Assembly: GCF_900182695.1 (NCBI RefSeq)
Contig: NZ_FXTK01000018.1
Span: 23,085-87,084 of the forward strand
DNA: 64,000 bases
DNA from: Paracoccus laeviglucosivorans
Lineage (GTDB): Bacteria; Pseudomonadota; Alphaproteobacteria; Rhodobacterales; Rhodobacteraceae
Direction: 5' to 3'
A model generated the notes under the pieces. It saw nothing but the letters and a program-made list of their open reading frames with translations. It had not been told where the DNA came from and made no database searches. Shown here piece after piece: positions 53,484 through 62,325 of the stretch. Every line of letters begins with the position of its first letter. Position 1 is the stretch's first letter. Both the position numbers and the translations under genes were made by a program.

Positions 53484-54323
53484 TCAGCCGCGGAACAGCG
53501 ACAGGATCGACGACGGCGCCTGGTTGGCGATCGACAGCGCCTGAATGCCAAGCTGCTGCTGGGTTTGCAGCGCCTGCAGTCGTGCCGAGCTTTCCTCCAT
53601 ATCCGCATCGACAAGCGAGCCGGTCGCCATTTTCAGCGAGTCGCTGAGTTTGGAGACGAAGTTTACCTGATCGGTGATGCGTTGGCCGGCTGAGCCGAGG
53701 GCCGCCGCACCTTCGACAGCGGTGGTCATCAGCGCTTCGATCTGGCCAAGCGCGGTTGCGGCGCTGTCCTGATCGGTAATCGCATCAAGCGTGCCGCCGA
53801 CGATGCTGGCTTCGAAATCGACCGATTCGACCTCGATCGCCGAGGCGGTGACGCCGGTGCCCGTGCGATCCAGCGAACCCAGCACCGAATAGGTGGTGTC
53901 GCCATTGACGCCGCTGGTGCTGAGAAGGTTGACGCCATTGGCCTGCGTGCCCGCGACGATCGAGGCAATCTGTTCCTGCTTTGCGGCAATCTGCGTTTGG
54001 ATCTTGGCGAAATCCGCATCGCTGCGGTTTGCGCCGATGGCCAGATCCTTCATTTCACCCAGAAGTTTCTGGACATCTTCGGCCCCGGTGCGCGCGGTGG
54101 CGACGGTCTGACCGGCAACGTTCAGGTTGGTCTGGATCGTCTTGAACGATTTCTGGTCCGATTCCATCGTTTTCGAGATGGCCCAGATCGCGGCGTTGTC
54201 CTGCGCCGATCCGACGGCTTTGCCGGTCGAGATTTCGGTCTGCGTCTTCGCCAGGTTCGAGTTGATCCCTTTCAGGGTCTGAAGCGCGACGATGGCCGAA
54301 TTGTTGGTCAGAATGCTGGACAT
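53484..54323 (-). CDS. Flagellin
   Basis: The 279-residue protein is a short flagellin with the conserved coiled N-terminal D0/D1 region (MSSILTNNSAIVALQTL, QTEISTGKAVGSAQDNAA) and C-terminal region (SLVDADMEESSARLQALQTQ, QALSIANQAPSSILSLFRG). The middle is small, so no variable D2/D3 domain is exposed. It polymerises into the filament. GGAG precedes the ATG. Upstream 167 bases to the next gene are A/T-rich and would hold the promoter; I see no confident sigma-28 or sigma-54 match. FlaF and FlbT follow it, the usual alphaproteobacterial order. Confidence 0.95.
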   Translation of the reverse strand: MSSILTNNSAIVALQTLKGINSNLAKTQTEISTGKAVGSAQDNAAIWAISKTMESDQKSFKTIQTNLNVAGQTVATARTGAEDVQKLLGEMKDLAIGANRSDADFAKIQTQIAAKQEQIASIVAGTQANGVNLLSTSGVNGDTTYSVLGSLDRTGTGVTASAIEVESVDFEASIVGGTLDAITDQDSAATALGQIEALMTTAVEGAAALGSAGQRITDQVNFVSKLSDSLKMATGSLVDADMEESSARLQALQTQQQLGIQALSIANQAPSSILSLFRG

Positions 54324-54490
54324 ATTTCAACTCCAAATATTAAGGGCAATTCCGCCCTGTTGATATAAAAGGCCATTCTGACCTGCGGGCTTCCCCGATG
54401 CTTAATTGCATAAGGGCTGTTCTAGTCCACATCTCTGAACAAAGTCTGAATTTTTTCAGATCAACGCAGGAAACTTCTGTAAGATTTTAT

Positions 54491-54799
54491 TCAAAATTTT
54501 CGCGCGAGCGTGGTGGAAAGATCGGCATCGCTGCGTTTCCCCGCGCGGTCATACGTGCCAAGACTACGGCTGCCGCTACGCAATTCGGCAAGCTGGGCCT
54601 TGGCAGCAGCTATCCCCTGTGCCGCCGCTGTGGCGTGGGCCGCAATATTTTGCAAGATTGCCAAGGCCAGGCTTTGATCATGCAGGGATAGTTTTCCGGA
54701 AGCCGTGACATCGATTTCTGCAAGCAGGCTTGCCGAGCGCTCTGGTTCAAAAGCCCTGATCGCTTGTTGCGCCGCTTTTAGCTTTCTCAAATTATTCAT
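54491..54799 (-). CDS. Unknown small helical protein in flagellar cluster (possible FlgN-like chaperone)
   Basis: The 102-residue product is mostly alpha-helical by composition (KLKAAQQAIRAFEPERSASLL; HDQSLALAILQNIAAHATAAAQG; AQLAELRSG). I do not recognise a family. Size, helical content and position between the rod-binding gene and flagellin make a FlgN-type export chaperone possible, but this is a guess. ATG 54799 follows GCAGGG; 14 bases separate it from the upstream gene, so they share a transcript. Base composition is less GC-rich than the flanking metabolic genes. Confidence 0.6.
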   Translation of the reverse strand: MNNLRKLKAAQQAIRAFEPERSASLLAEIDVTASGKLSLHDQSLALAILQNIAAHATAAAQGIAAAKAQLAELRSGSRSLGTYDRAGKRSDADLSTTLARKF

Positions 54800-54813
54800 T
54801 TTTCCCTGCAAAT

Positions 54814-55038
54814 CTAAAGAATGCCAAGATCAATCCGGCTTGCTATTGCTTCTGCGTAACAGTCGGTCAATAGGCTAGAGAACTGATCTTCACCAATACC
54901 ACCGCCGAACGCGCCGCTTTCAGGCTTTGGTCCGGCGTATTTTAACATTTCTGAAATAAATGCCTTCTCCAAACCATCCGAAGCCTCTAGCCTTGGACGG
55001 TTTACCTGCACGGGGTAGGAGGGTTTAACCGCAATCAT
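54814..55038 (-). CDS. Short FlgJ-like rod-binding protein
   Basis: The 74-residue protein matches only the N-terminal rod-binding domain of FlgJ (LEKAFISEMLKYAGPKPESG, then GEDQFSSLLTDCYAEAIASR). It has no glucosaminidase domain; single-domain forms are usual in alphaproteobacteria, where a separate lytic enzyme opens the wall. It should help cap and assemble the flagellar rod in the periplasm. It is first in a minus-strand unit divergent from fliK (101-base shared region). Confidence 0.8.
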   Translation of the reverse strand: MIAVKPSYPVQVNRPRLEASDGLEKAFISEMLKYAGPKPESGAFGGGIGEDQFSSLLTDCYAEAIASRIDLGIL

Positions 55039-55139
55039 GTCTGCACCTTTCTTCGCATCTTTTGACGATTTATCGCCAAGCGGTAAATATTTGGTAACCT
55101 CGCGCCGCTATCAAAGCTGGGATTGAAAAAGGATGGAAC

Positions 55140-56384
55140 ATGTTTCCGGGCATTCTTCCCTTTGCGCTTCTGACAGAAGTGCCGCTGAAAAACCCCGCAA
55201 TCCGCGAGGTGTCGGAAGTTGTAGGCGAATTTGAGATATTGCTGAAATATGAGATTGCCGAGCTGCCCGTTCAGCAGGCCACTGCCGAATCGGGCGATGC
55301 AGAAGACGATCAGCCGGTCCCGAGCCCTGACTTCGATGACGAGGGCGATACGGCCAAGGTATCCGCGATGCCAACGGTGCTTAGCGATGTCTTCCCACCC
55401 GAGCTGCTGCATGTCGGCGAACGTGGCGCGGATTCGCGCGTCCTGCCTTCGCCCCCGGACCCGTTCGGGGTTGCGATGGTGGTCCGGCATCACACGTCAC
55501 AGCCTCGCCTTGACGATCCGGGGCATGTCCCGAAGATGCCGGATATGCCGCCACAGGAAATGCCTGACCTGCGCGAGGCGTCAGCAGTTCCGCGACCGGA
55601 TTTTTCTACGTATCCCGATGCTTCTGAAAGCGTGCTGCCCGAAAGACGAGATTTCGATACTCCCCGCATCGGGACAGAGGTTGGTCATAGCATCCCTGTC
55701 AATTCCGCGCGTGCGGATCGGCCCCATCATGTCGAAGGTTTATTGCCGGTAAACGCCATATCAACGAAGCCGCGTGCCATCCCGGACGCGCTGGCTGCCA
55801 CGTCAGAGCGGGAAATGGTCACTTCGTCCGATCCCGCCCCGTCTACCACACCAACACAGGCACAGGCACAGGCGGGGTTGCTGATCGAACGGGATCAGTC
55901 AAGTGATCTGACACCGGAGATCACTGTGCACAGTTCAAAAGACGTGCGGACCGAAGCGCCTTCGCATGCGCCCTCCCAACCAGCTCCGCGGCAAATTCAG
56001 TCAAATCCGCACGACGTCCTGCGCCAAATCAGCGACAAGCTGACCCAGGACGACCAAGCCCATGTCGAAATCACCCTGACACCCGAGGAACTGGGCAAGG
56101 TGCGATTGGTCATCACGCCCGGAGACGCGCCGACAGTTGCCGTCTACGCCGACAATCGTGAGACGCTGGACCTGCTGCGGCGAAATGCCGATCTGCTGGG
56201 TAAGGAGCTGCGCGACACCGGAATGGCGGGTGCGACGCTGTCCTTTGGCGATTCGGATCGCTCGGGCCAGCGCGGCCACAATGCGGTGCCATCTGCCCGT
56301 TTGGGCGAAGGCGGGGCGGATACGACACAAGCCCAGCCCAACGCGGCAAGGCAGTTGGGGCGACAAATCTATATGCGCATGTAA
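55140..56384 (+). CDS. fliK: Flagellar hook-length control protein FliK
   Basis: The 414-residue protein has a long, low-complexity, proline-, serine- and acid-rich N-terminal part typical of the FliK ruler (residues 50-300) and a C-terminal Flg_hook domain (HVEITLTPEELGKVRLVIT near 320, then ADNRETLDLLRRNADLLGKEL). It measures hook length and switches export specificity. AAGGATGG precedes the ATG. It is divergent from the short flgJ-like gene and followed by flgD 12 bases later, in the same hook operon. Confidence 0.88.
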   Translation: MFPGILPFALLTEVPLKNPAIREVSEVVGEFEILLKYEIAELPVQQATAESGDAEDDQPVPSPDFDDEGDTAKVSAMPTVLSDVFPPELLHVGERGADSRVLPSPPDPFGVAMVVRHHTSQPRLDDPGHVPKMPDMPPQEMPDLREASAVPRPDFSTYPDASESVLPERRDFDTPRIGTEVGHSIPVNSARADRPHHVEGLLPVNAISTKPRAIPDALAATSEREMVTSSDPAPSTTPTQAQAQAGLLIERDQSSDLTPEITVHSSKDVRTEAPSHAPSQPAPRQIQSNPHDVLRQISDKLTQDDQAHVEITLTPEELGKVRLVITPGDAPTVAVYADNRETLDLLRRNADLLGKELRDTGMAGATLSFGDSDRSGQRGHNAVPSARLGEGGADTTQAQPNAARQLGRQIYMRM

Positions 56385-56396
56385 GGGGCGATCTTC

Positions 56397-57056
56397 ATGG
56401 TGACAGCAGTTGGAAACACGACCACAGCGGCAGCCGCAAATTATGGCCCGACCACCGCAGAAACGACAACGACTGGCGGTGATTTCGAAACCTTCCTGCG
56501 GATGCTGACGACGCAGATACAGAACCAAGACCCGCTGAATCCGATGGAAAGCACCGAATTTGCGGTGCAGCTTGCGACATTCTCGGGGGTGGAACAGCAG
56601 GCGCATACCAACGCCTTGCTGACCGAGTTGGTTCTGGGGGCAGGCGGCGGCCAGCTGTCACAGCTTTCCGAATGGATCGGGCGCGATGTCCGCTCAACTG
56701 CGCCAAGCTGGTATGACGGCGATCCGCTGACGTTGCAGATCGACCCCGATGCAAATGCAGATCAGGTGACGCTGGTCATTCTGGATGAAAACGGCCGCGA
56801 GGTGGGACGCGAAGATATTGGAACCGGCAGCGGAGAGGTGGATTGGCAAGGCCGCAGTGCCGACGGCGCGCCACTGGCTGACGGGCTGTATCGATTCCAG
56901 TTGGAATCAGTGCAGGACGGCAAGGTGATCGCGTTGACCGACGTTTCGGCCTTTTCCAAGGTGACGGGGGTGGATCTGACTGCCAACGGAACCGTGCTGC
57001 GGCTGGAGGGCGGCAGCACGGTCGGTCTTGAGGGGGTGACGGCGGTGCGTAGCTGA
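56397..57056 (+). CDS. flgD: Flagellar hook assembly scaffold FlgD
   Basis: The 219-residue protein caps the growing hook. Its N-terminal region has the family motif FLRMLTTQIQNQDPLNPMES near residues 33-52 and EFAVQLATFSGVEQQ; the C-terminal part contains a FlgD Ig/Tudor region with DENGREVGRED and DWQGRSADGAPLADGLYRF. It follows fliK by 12 bases. Its stop is 17 bases from the convergent efeM stop. No hook (flgE) gene follows, so this flagellar unit ends here. Confidence 0.92.
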   Translation: MVTAVGNTTTAAAANYGPTTAETTTTGGDFETFLRMLTTQIQNQDPLNPMESTEFAVQLATFSGVEQQAHTNALLTELVLGAGGGQLSQLSEWIGRDVRSTAPSWYDGDPLTLQIDPDANADQVTLVILDENGREVGREDIGTGSGEVDWQGRSADGAPLADGLYRFQLESVQDGKVIALTDVSAFSKVTGVDLTANGTVLRLEGGSTVGLEGVTAVRS

Positions 57057-57073
57057 TCCGCTCCGCCGGACGC

Positions 57074-57898
57074 TCAGCCCAGACCCAGCTTGCCGCGCAG
57101 CGTTGCCAGATCCTCGGCCAATGTGTTCACCTTGGCCGAAAGCACATTGCGGTCGGTGTCGGTCAGTTCCTCATAGGACACAAAGCCACCTTCGGGGGTG
57201 CGGTATTTCGACAGCACGTCAGCCACAGCCTTGAAGTTGCCATCGACCTTGCTGGTGAATTCTGCATCCGCTGCAACCATGGGGCGCAGCAGAGTATAGA
57301 TCTTTTCCGCGCCTTCAAAATTCGCGTCGAAATCCCACAGGTCGGTGCGGCTGTAGCGGTCTTCCTCGCCCGAGATTTTGGTGGCTGCGACCTCCTCCAT
57401 CAACACGGCAGCACCTCCGACCACGACTTCGGGCGGGAAGGTCAGGGCGTTGATGCGGTCGTTCAGGGTCTGCACGTCAGCCAGCAGCTTGTCGGCATAT
57501 TCGCCCAGCCCGTCGGTCGAGCCTTCGTGCCACAGCCCGTATTCGATGCGGTGAAAGCCGGTGAATTCCGGGTCCTGTTCGGCCTTTTCGAAATCATCGG
57601 CGCGCGCGTCGATCGAGCTGTCGAGATCCGAGAAAAGCTCGGCAATCGGTTCGATCTTTTCATAGCTGGTGCGGGTGGGGGCAAACAGCGACTTGGCCTT
57701 GTCCAGCTCGCCCGCCTTCACGGCGGCGGTGAAGGCGGTCACGTCCTCGACCAGCTTGCCGGTGTTTTCGGCGACATAGATCTTATAGTCGGACAGTGGC
57801 CCGACCAAATCCAGCGACGGGTCTGCCGCCCCGGCCATGCCGGCCCACCCCCCCAGCGCCAGGGCCAGCGCCGTCGTCTTCAAGTATTTCCCGACCAT
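57074..57898 (-). CDS. efeM: Periplasmic imelysin (M75) iron-uptake protein, EfeM type
   Basis: The 274-residue protein has a signal peptide (VGKYLKTTALALALGG, cleaved near AGA) and a helical imelysin/M75 domain without cupredoxin. The conserved HxxE iron-site motif is in FHRIEYGLW near residue 120, and SYEKIEPIAELFSDLD precedes it. It should bind iron in the periplasm and hand it to EfeU, as EfeO does. I chose ATG 57898 (GGAG upstream) over the GTG two codons earlier. It is the last gene of the efe operon, 45 bases after efeB. Confidence 0.82.
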   Translation of the reverse strand: MVGKYLKTTALALALGGWAGMAGAADPSLDLVGPLSDYKIYVAENTGKLVEDVTAFTAAVKAGELDKAKSLFAPTRTSYEKIEPIAELFSDLDSSIDARADDFEKAEQDPEFTGFHRIEYGLWHEGSTDGLGEYADKLLADVQTLNDRINALTFPPEVVVGGAAVLMEEVAATKISGEEDRYSRTDLWDFDANFEGAEKIYTLLRPMVAADAEFTSKVDGNFKAVADVLSKYRTPEGGFVSYEELTDTDRNVLSAKVNTLAEDLATLRGKLGLG

Positions 57899-57943
57899 GT
57901 TCACGCTCCGTATGTGTTCGGTTCAGGTATAGGCTTGGCGGCG

Positions 57944-59197
57944 TCAGGCGCGCCTGGCTTCGGCAATCAGGCGGGCACCCAGATAGTCCTGCGGTCCCGA
58001 CACGCCGGGCGGGACGAAGAAATATCCGCCTCCGACCGGCTTGATGTATTCCTCCAGCGGCTCGCCGTTCAGACGGTTCTGCACGGTGATGAACCCGGCT
58101 TGCAGGTCGCGCTGATAGCAGATGAACAAAAGCCCCTGATCCAGCTGGCCGTTCCTGACCGCGCCGCGCGAATAGTTGAAGGGGCGGCGCAGGATCAGGT
58201 TCTGCTGGCTGGCGGCATCGCGTGGGTTGGCCAGCCGGATATGTGCGTCCATCGCCGTCTTGTCGCCCGCCGGATCAGCGGCGAAATCGGGCAGGTCGCG
58301 TTCACCGGCATCGGGCCGGTCCATCGGTGCGCCGCTATGCTTGATGCGGCCCATGATGCGTTCCTGTTCGGACAGCGCGGTGCGGTCCCAGCGTTCGACG
58401 AAATTGCGGATGATGCGGACGACCTGATAGCTGCCATCCGCGGCCCAGTCGGGTTCATCCGCGCCCGCCCAGACGATCCGGTCCATTGCGGCGGTGTCAT
58501 TGCTGTCGGGATTGGCCGAGCCATCGCGAAAGCCCAGAAAATTCCGCGCGCTGGGGGTCGAGCCGTCTGGGGCAGGCGGCACCGGCGGCACCGTGCCCTC
58601 GATCACCCAGCGCAGCACCAGAAATTCCGACAGGTTCTTCACCACGTCGCGCAGGGCGTGAATATTGGTGTCCTGCAGGTTGGCGCAGAACTGGATCGAG
58701 ATGTCGCCGTGGCACATTTCGGCCTCCAGCGCGTCATTGGGAAATTGCGCCATGCGCTCCAGCCGGGCGGGCATCAGGCCCGAAAGGCCGTCGCGGTCGA
58801 AGAACGAGGCGCCGAAGCCCAGCGTGATGGTCAGGTTGTCCGGCGCGATCACCGGGCCCAGCAGCCCGGAATCGGCGGGGGGCAGCTTGGGATCGCGGGT
58901 GGGAACCTTGCCCCCTTGCGTCAGGAAGGCGGCGCGCAGGGTCAGCGCCTTCAGCATCCGTTCCAGATCGTCCAGCGAGGTCGCCACCACGTCGAAGGCC
59001 GCGACGATGCCTGCGGCGGGGCGGGGCGTCACGATGCCTGCCTGATGTCGGCCATAGAACGGCACGCTTTTCGCCGCCGTTTCGGCATGGCCCGCAGGCG
59101 CGTCATCGACATTGCGCGTTTCTGCGCGGGCGGAGACGGCACTGACGGCCCCGACGCCCAGGCCAAGCAGGATGTTGCGGCGGTTTGGGCCTGCCAT
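57944..59197 (-). CDS. efeB: Dye-decolorising peroxidase EfeB
   Basis: The 417-residue haem peroxidase has an N-terminal Tat signal (NRRNILLGLGVGAVSAVSA) and a DyP fold. The distal motif GFRDG lies in FLGFRDGSANPD and the proximal haem histidine in DAHIRLANPRD. In the Efe system it is exported folded and assists ferrous iron uptake by oxidation or by recovering iron from haem; the mechanism is debated. The gene begins after the efeO stop with the ATG one base before that TGA on the reverse strand. Length is normal for EfeB. Confidence 0.93.
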   Translation of the reverse strand: MAGPNRRNILLGLGVGAVSAVSARAETRNVDDAPAGHAETAAKSVPFYGRHQAGIVTPRPAAGIVAAFDVVATSLDDLERMLKALTLRAAFLTQGGKVPTRDPKLPPADSGLLGPVIAPDNLTITLGFGASFFDRDGLSGLMPARLERMAQFPNDALEAEMCHGDISIQFCANLQDTNIHALRDVVKNLSEFLVLRWVIEGTVPPVPPAPDGSTPSARNFLGFRDGSANPDSNDTAAMDRIVWAGADEPDWAADGSYQVVRIIRNFVERWDRTALSEQERIMGRIKHSGAPMDRPDAGERDLPDFAADPAGDKTAMDAHIRLANPRDAASQQNLILRRPFNYSRGAVRNGQLDQGLLFICYQRDLQAGFITVQNRLNGEPLEEYIKPVGGGYFFVPPGVSGPQDYLGARLIAEARRA

Positions 59198-59198
59198 G

Positions 59199-60347
59199 TC
59201 AGTTGATCCCGATGACGGGTTGCAGCTTGCCCAAGCTGTCGGCCAGATTTGTCAGGTCGGTCGCAAGCGCCTGACGTGCCGCGGGCGGCACATCGCCATA
59301 GCTGCGATGCTTGGATTGCAGCGCGGCCACCCCGTCCTGCGCGGCCTGCAGATCCTGCGCGATGCCCTGATCCAGCCCCGGATCGACGCTGGCCACCACC
59401 TGCCGCAGCAGGCCCGACAGTTTCGCTATCCCCTCAAGGCTGGCGGCGAAGTCCTGCAAGTCATTGCCTGCATAGGGATTTTCGCCCTGCGGCACGCGCG
59501 CCTGCGCCAATTGACTGGTCATGTCGCCGGGCAGCGCGGTCAGCAGCGCCGGGTCAAGCGGCAGGGCTTTCAGCCGCGCGGCAAGCTGCTCAAGATCGGT
59601 CAGCAGCTTGTCGGCCACGGGTTGCAAGCCATCGGTGCTGTTTTGGGAAAACAGCCCGTATTCGATGCGGTGATAACCTGTGAAGGCCGGGTCATCCTCG
59701 CGCCCCGCCAGATAGGCGGCACTGGGGTCGATGGCATTCTTGAGGTCCGAGATACGATAGGCCAGCGGCTCGATCCGGCGATAGGGCAGGCGGGCCTGCC
59801 GCCATGCATCGCGCGCGGCGTCCAGATCGCCTGCGGCGATGGCGTCGCGCAGCGTTTGCGCGCATTTGACCGCCGCATTGCCCTGCATCACCAGATAGAC
59901 GCGATATTCCGACAAGGGACCAAGGAATTTGCGCAGTGTCACCTCGGATGCCGCTGCCGTCGCCTCATCCGAGGCGGTGACGGTCAGCTTGCCGCGCGGG
60001 TTCGACAAAAGGCCGCAGGTGATGTCGTATTCGCCGGGTTGCAGCGCCACCTGCAGCGTGGCGCGAAAGCCGGGGGCGATGTTTTCACGCTCGGCCACGA
60101 CCATGACACCATCAAGGATTTCCCATTCGATGGGCCGGTCCGAGGCGTTGACGATTTCAAAGCTGCGCCGCCCGCCGGGGATGGTGATGGTGGCGGGCTG
60201 GCAGGTCGCCGCATCGACGATGACAAGCTGGTCGGCGACGGTCTGCGGCTTTTGCTGCGAGGCATACCAGAAAGCCGCCCCCCCGGCGACGGCCAGTGCC
60301 GCCGCGCCAAGGATTGCCAGATAGATGCCTTTGGAGGGTGTCGTCAT
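59199..60347 (-). CDS. efeO: EfeO-type cupredoxin-imelysin iron-binding protein
   Basis: The 382-residue protein has an N-terminal membrane or signal segment (YLAILGAAALAVAGGAAFW, residues 9-27), a cupredoxin-like domain (about 40-130, with NIAPGFRATLQVALQPGEYD and a Cys in DITCGLL) and a C-terminal imelysin domain with HRIEYGLFS near residue 238. EfeO binds iron or copper and passes Fe to the EfeU permease. It overlaps efeU by ATGA and is followed by efeB. Its imelysin part resembles the efeM product, so the operon has two paralogous domains. Confidence 0.9.
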   Translation of the reverse strand: MTTPSKGIYLAILGAAALAVAGGAAFWYASQQKPQTVADQLVIVDAATCQPATITIPGGRRSFEIVNASDRPIEWEILDGVMVVAERENIAPGFRATLQVALQPGEYDITCGLLSNPRGKLTVTASDEATAAASEVTLRKFLGPLSEYRVYLVMQGNAAVKCAQTLRDAIAAGDLDAARDAWRQARLPYRRIEPLAYRISDLKNAIDPSAAYLAGREDDPAFTGYHRIEYGLFSQNSTDGLQPVADKLLTDLEQLAARLKALPLDPALLTALPGDMTSQLAQARVPQGENPYAGNDLQDFAASLEGIAKLSGLLRQVVASVDPGLDQGIAQDLQAAQDGVAALQSKHRSYGDVPPAARQALATDLTNLADSLGKLQPVIGIN

Positions 60348-61171
60348 TTCTGCCCCACGGCTTGGGTCATTGGTGCGGAGGGACGCAGGAACAGCGGCAG
60401 CGTAACGGCCAGAAAGCCTGCCCAGCCAAGGAATTCGCCCAGACTGGGTGCGTCGCGATACCCCAGAAGCCCGCCCAGCACCGTGCCCAATGGGCTGGAT
60501 TCGGGCAGAACACCGCTAAGATCATAAACCGGATCAAGCAGCGCGTTCCAAAGTCCCGCTTCGTGCAATGCCTTGATCGCACTTGCGAAAAGTCCGGCGG
60601 CAACGAACAGGATAAAGATGCCTGTCCAACGGAAGAACCGTTTCAGGTCCAGACGCAAGGCGCCCGCATAGATGCCCCAACCCGCGCCGATTGCGACCAG
60701 CACGCCAAGCGCCGCACCAATCGGGGCCGCACCGTCCTGACTTTGCTGAAATATCGCCAGCAGGAAAAACACCGATTCCAGCCCCTCGCGGGCGACGGCC
60801 AGAAAGACCATGCCAATCAGACCCCATGTCGCGGCCCCGCCATGCAGCGCCGCATCGACCGAGGCGTGCAGCTCGGCCCGGATCGAACGGGCGGCGCGGC
60901 GCATCCAGAAGACCATGCCGACCAGCACGGCAACGGCGACAAGGGCGATGACCGCCTCGAACAGCTCCTGCGCTTTCTGGGGGAATTGCGCGCTGGCCAT
61001 CTGCAAACCCGCGCCGGCGAACAGCGACAGCGCGATGGCAAGGAACACCCCCACCCAGATGGCAGGCAGCCATGCCTGCCGCCCGGTCTGGCGCAGGTAG
61101 CTTGCGATGATGCCGACGATCAGGGCTGCCTCCAGCCCCTCGCGCAGCATGATCAGGAACGGTGCAAGCAT
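60344..61171 (-). CDS. efeU: Iron permease EfeU (FTR1 family)
   Basis: The 275-residue inner-membrane protein is an FTR1-type permease with seven predicted helices. It has two REGLE motifs needed for iron transport, in MLREGLEAALIVGI near the N-terminus and AREGLESVFFLLA in the middle. It moves iron from EfeO/EfeM across the membrane. ATG 61171 opens at the REGLE helix as in other EfeU proteins; a longer frame has no ribosome site and would include the promoter. It is first in efeUOBM. Confidence 0.93.
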   Translation of the reverse strand: MLAPFLIMLREGLEAALIVGIIASYLRQTGRQAWLPAIWVGVFLAIALSLFAGAGLQMASAQFPQKAQELFEAVIALVAVAVLVGMVFWMRRAARSIRAELHASVDAALHGGAATWGLIGMVFLAVAREGLESVFFLLAIFQQSQDGAAPIGAALGVLVAIGAGWGIYAGALRLDLKRFFRWTGIFILFVAAGLFASAIKALHEAGLWNALLDPVYDLSGVLPESSPLGTVLGGLLGYRDAPSLGEFLGWAGFLAVTLPLFLRPSAPMTQAVGQK

Positions 61172-61268
61172 GGCACTCCCCAGTTTTTGTCGTGGTGCGA
61201 ATTCGGCGCGCTGGGGACGCGGGCGAATGGGCATCGCGGCAAGACAGCCGCGAAGCCGCGGCGGATGA

Positions 61269-61297
61269 ATCAATAGCCCGCCGCTGATTTTTGTCAA
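61269..61297 (-). promoter_or_regulatory. Predicted sigma-70 promoter of efeUOBM
   Basis: On the minus strand TTGACA (61297-61292) and ATTGAT (61274-61269) are separated by 17 bases, about 98 bases upstream of efeU. The T-rich stretch TTTTAGTCTGGATTGAC covers the -35 and could be an iron-regulator site, but I cannot match it confidently to Irr, RirA or Fur. Confidence 0.5.
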
Positions 61298-61312
61298 TCC
61301 AGACTAAAAGCG

Positions 61313-62287
61313 TCAGCCCCGCCCGTGCGGCTCCATCCAGTCGATCACCGGGTTGATCGGAATGATGCGATGGGGGTTAATCGTCGCGTGGCTATAGTGG
61401 TAATGGCGCACGATATGGGCAAAATCGACCGTCTGGGCCACGCCGGGAATCTGGTAAAGCTCTCGGGTCCATCCCCACAGATTGGGGTATTCGCGCAGCC
61501 ATGCGCGGTTGCATTTGAAATGTGTGTGATAGACCGGATCGAACCGGACGGCGGTGGTGAACAACCGCCAATCCGCCTCGGTCAGCCAGTCGCCTGCCAG
61601 ATAGCGGTGCTGCGACAGCACCCCCTCCAGCCAGTCGAGCGAGGCGAAAAGCGGACCCACCGCCTCGTCATAGGCGTCTTGCGTGGTCGCGAAACCGGCC
61701 TTGTAGACGCCGTTGTTCACCGTATCATAGATGCGGGTGTTCAGCGCCTCGATGCGGTCGCGCTGCGGTTCGGGCCAGTAATCGTCGCGATTGCCCGTCA
61801 GCCCGTCAAAGGCCGAATTGAACATGCGAATGATTTCGGCGCTTTCGTTCGACACGATCGTGTCCTGCGCCTTGTCCCACAGAACCGGAACCGTGACACG
61901 GCCCGACGCCTTGGGATCGGCCTTCAGATAGATGTCGCGCAGAAAAGGCTGGCCGAACAGGTCGTCCCCGGTCGCGCCCGGAAAATCCTGCGCAAAGCTC
62001 CAGCCGTCTGCCAGCATGTCGGGATGCACGACGGATACGCCGATATGCGGGGCCAACCCCTTGATCGCGCGAAAGATCAGGGTGCGATGCGCCCAAGGGC
62101 AAGCCAGCGAGACATACAGATGATAACGCCCGCTTTCCGCCGCAAAGCCGCCCTGGCCCGACGGGCCGGGGCTGCCATCGGGCGTCACCCAGTTGCGCCA
62201 ACTGGTCGTGGTGCGTTGGAAACGCCCACCCGTGCTGGCCGTATCATACCATTCGTCGCGCCACGCGCCGTCCACAAGCAGACCCAT
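61313..62287 (-). CDS. Glutathionyl-hydroquinone reductase (YqjG-like Xi-class GST)
   Basis: The 324-residue protein is a Xi-class glutathione transferase that reduces glutathionyl-hydroquinones. It has the active-site cysteine in SLACPWAHRTLI near residue 64, then the GST C-terminal domain with NNGVYKAGFATTQDAYDEA and TEADWRLFTTAVRFDPVY, both typical of YqjG/EcM4 proteins. ATG 62287 lies five bases after GGAGG; a GTG two codons upstream would overlap that site. It is downstream of the metallo-hydrolase gene by 38 bases on the same strand, probably one transcript. Confidence 0.9.
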   Translation of the reverse strand: MGLLVDGAWRDEWYDTASTGGRFQRTTTSWRNWVTPDGSPGPSGQGGFAAESGRYHLYVSLACPWAHRTLIFRAIKGLAPHIGVSVVHPDMLADGWSFAQDFPGATGDDLFGQPFLRDIYLKADPKASGRVTVPVLWDKAQDTIVSNESAEIIRMFNSAFDGLTGNRDDYWPEPQRDRIEALNTRIYDTVNNGVYKAGFATTQDAYDEAVGPLFASLDWLEGVLSQHRYLAGDWLTEADWRLFTTAVRFDPVYHTHFKCNRAWLREYPNLWGWTRELYQIPGVAQTVDFAHIVRHYHYSHATINPHRIIPINPVIDWMEPHGRG

Positions 62288-62325
62288 CGCCACCTCCTTT
62301 GCCGACTAGACGCGGCAGCGCCCGC

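Noticed and set aside
54324..54490. A sigma-28 or sigma-54 flagellin promoter
   Set aside because: The region is A/T-rich and must contain a promoter, but no match with correct spacing to either consensus could be defended.
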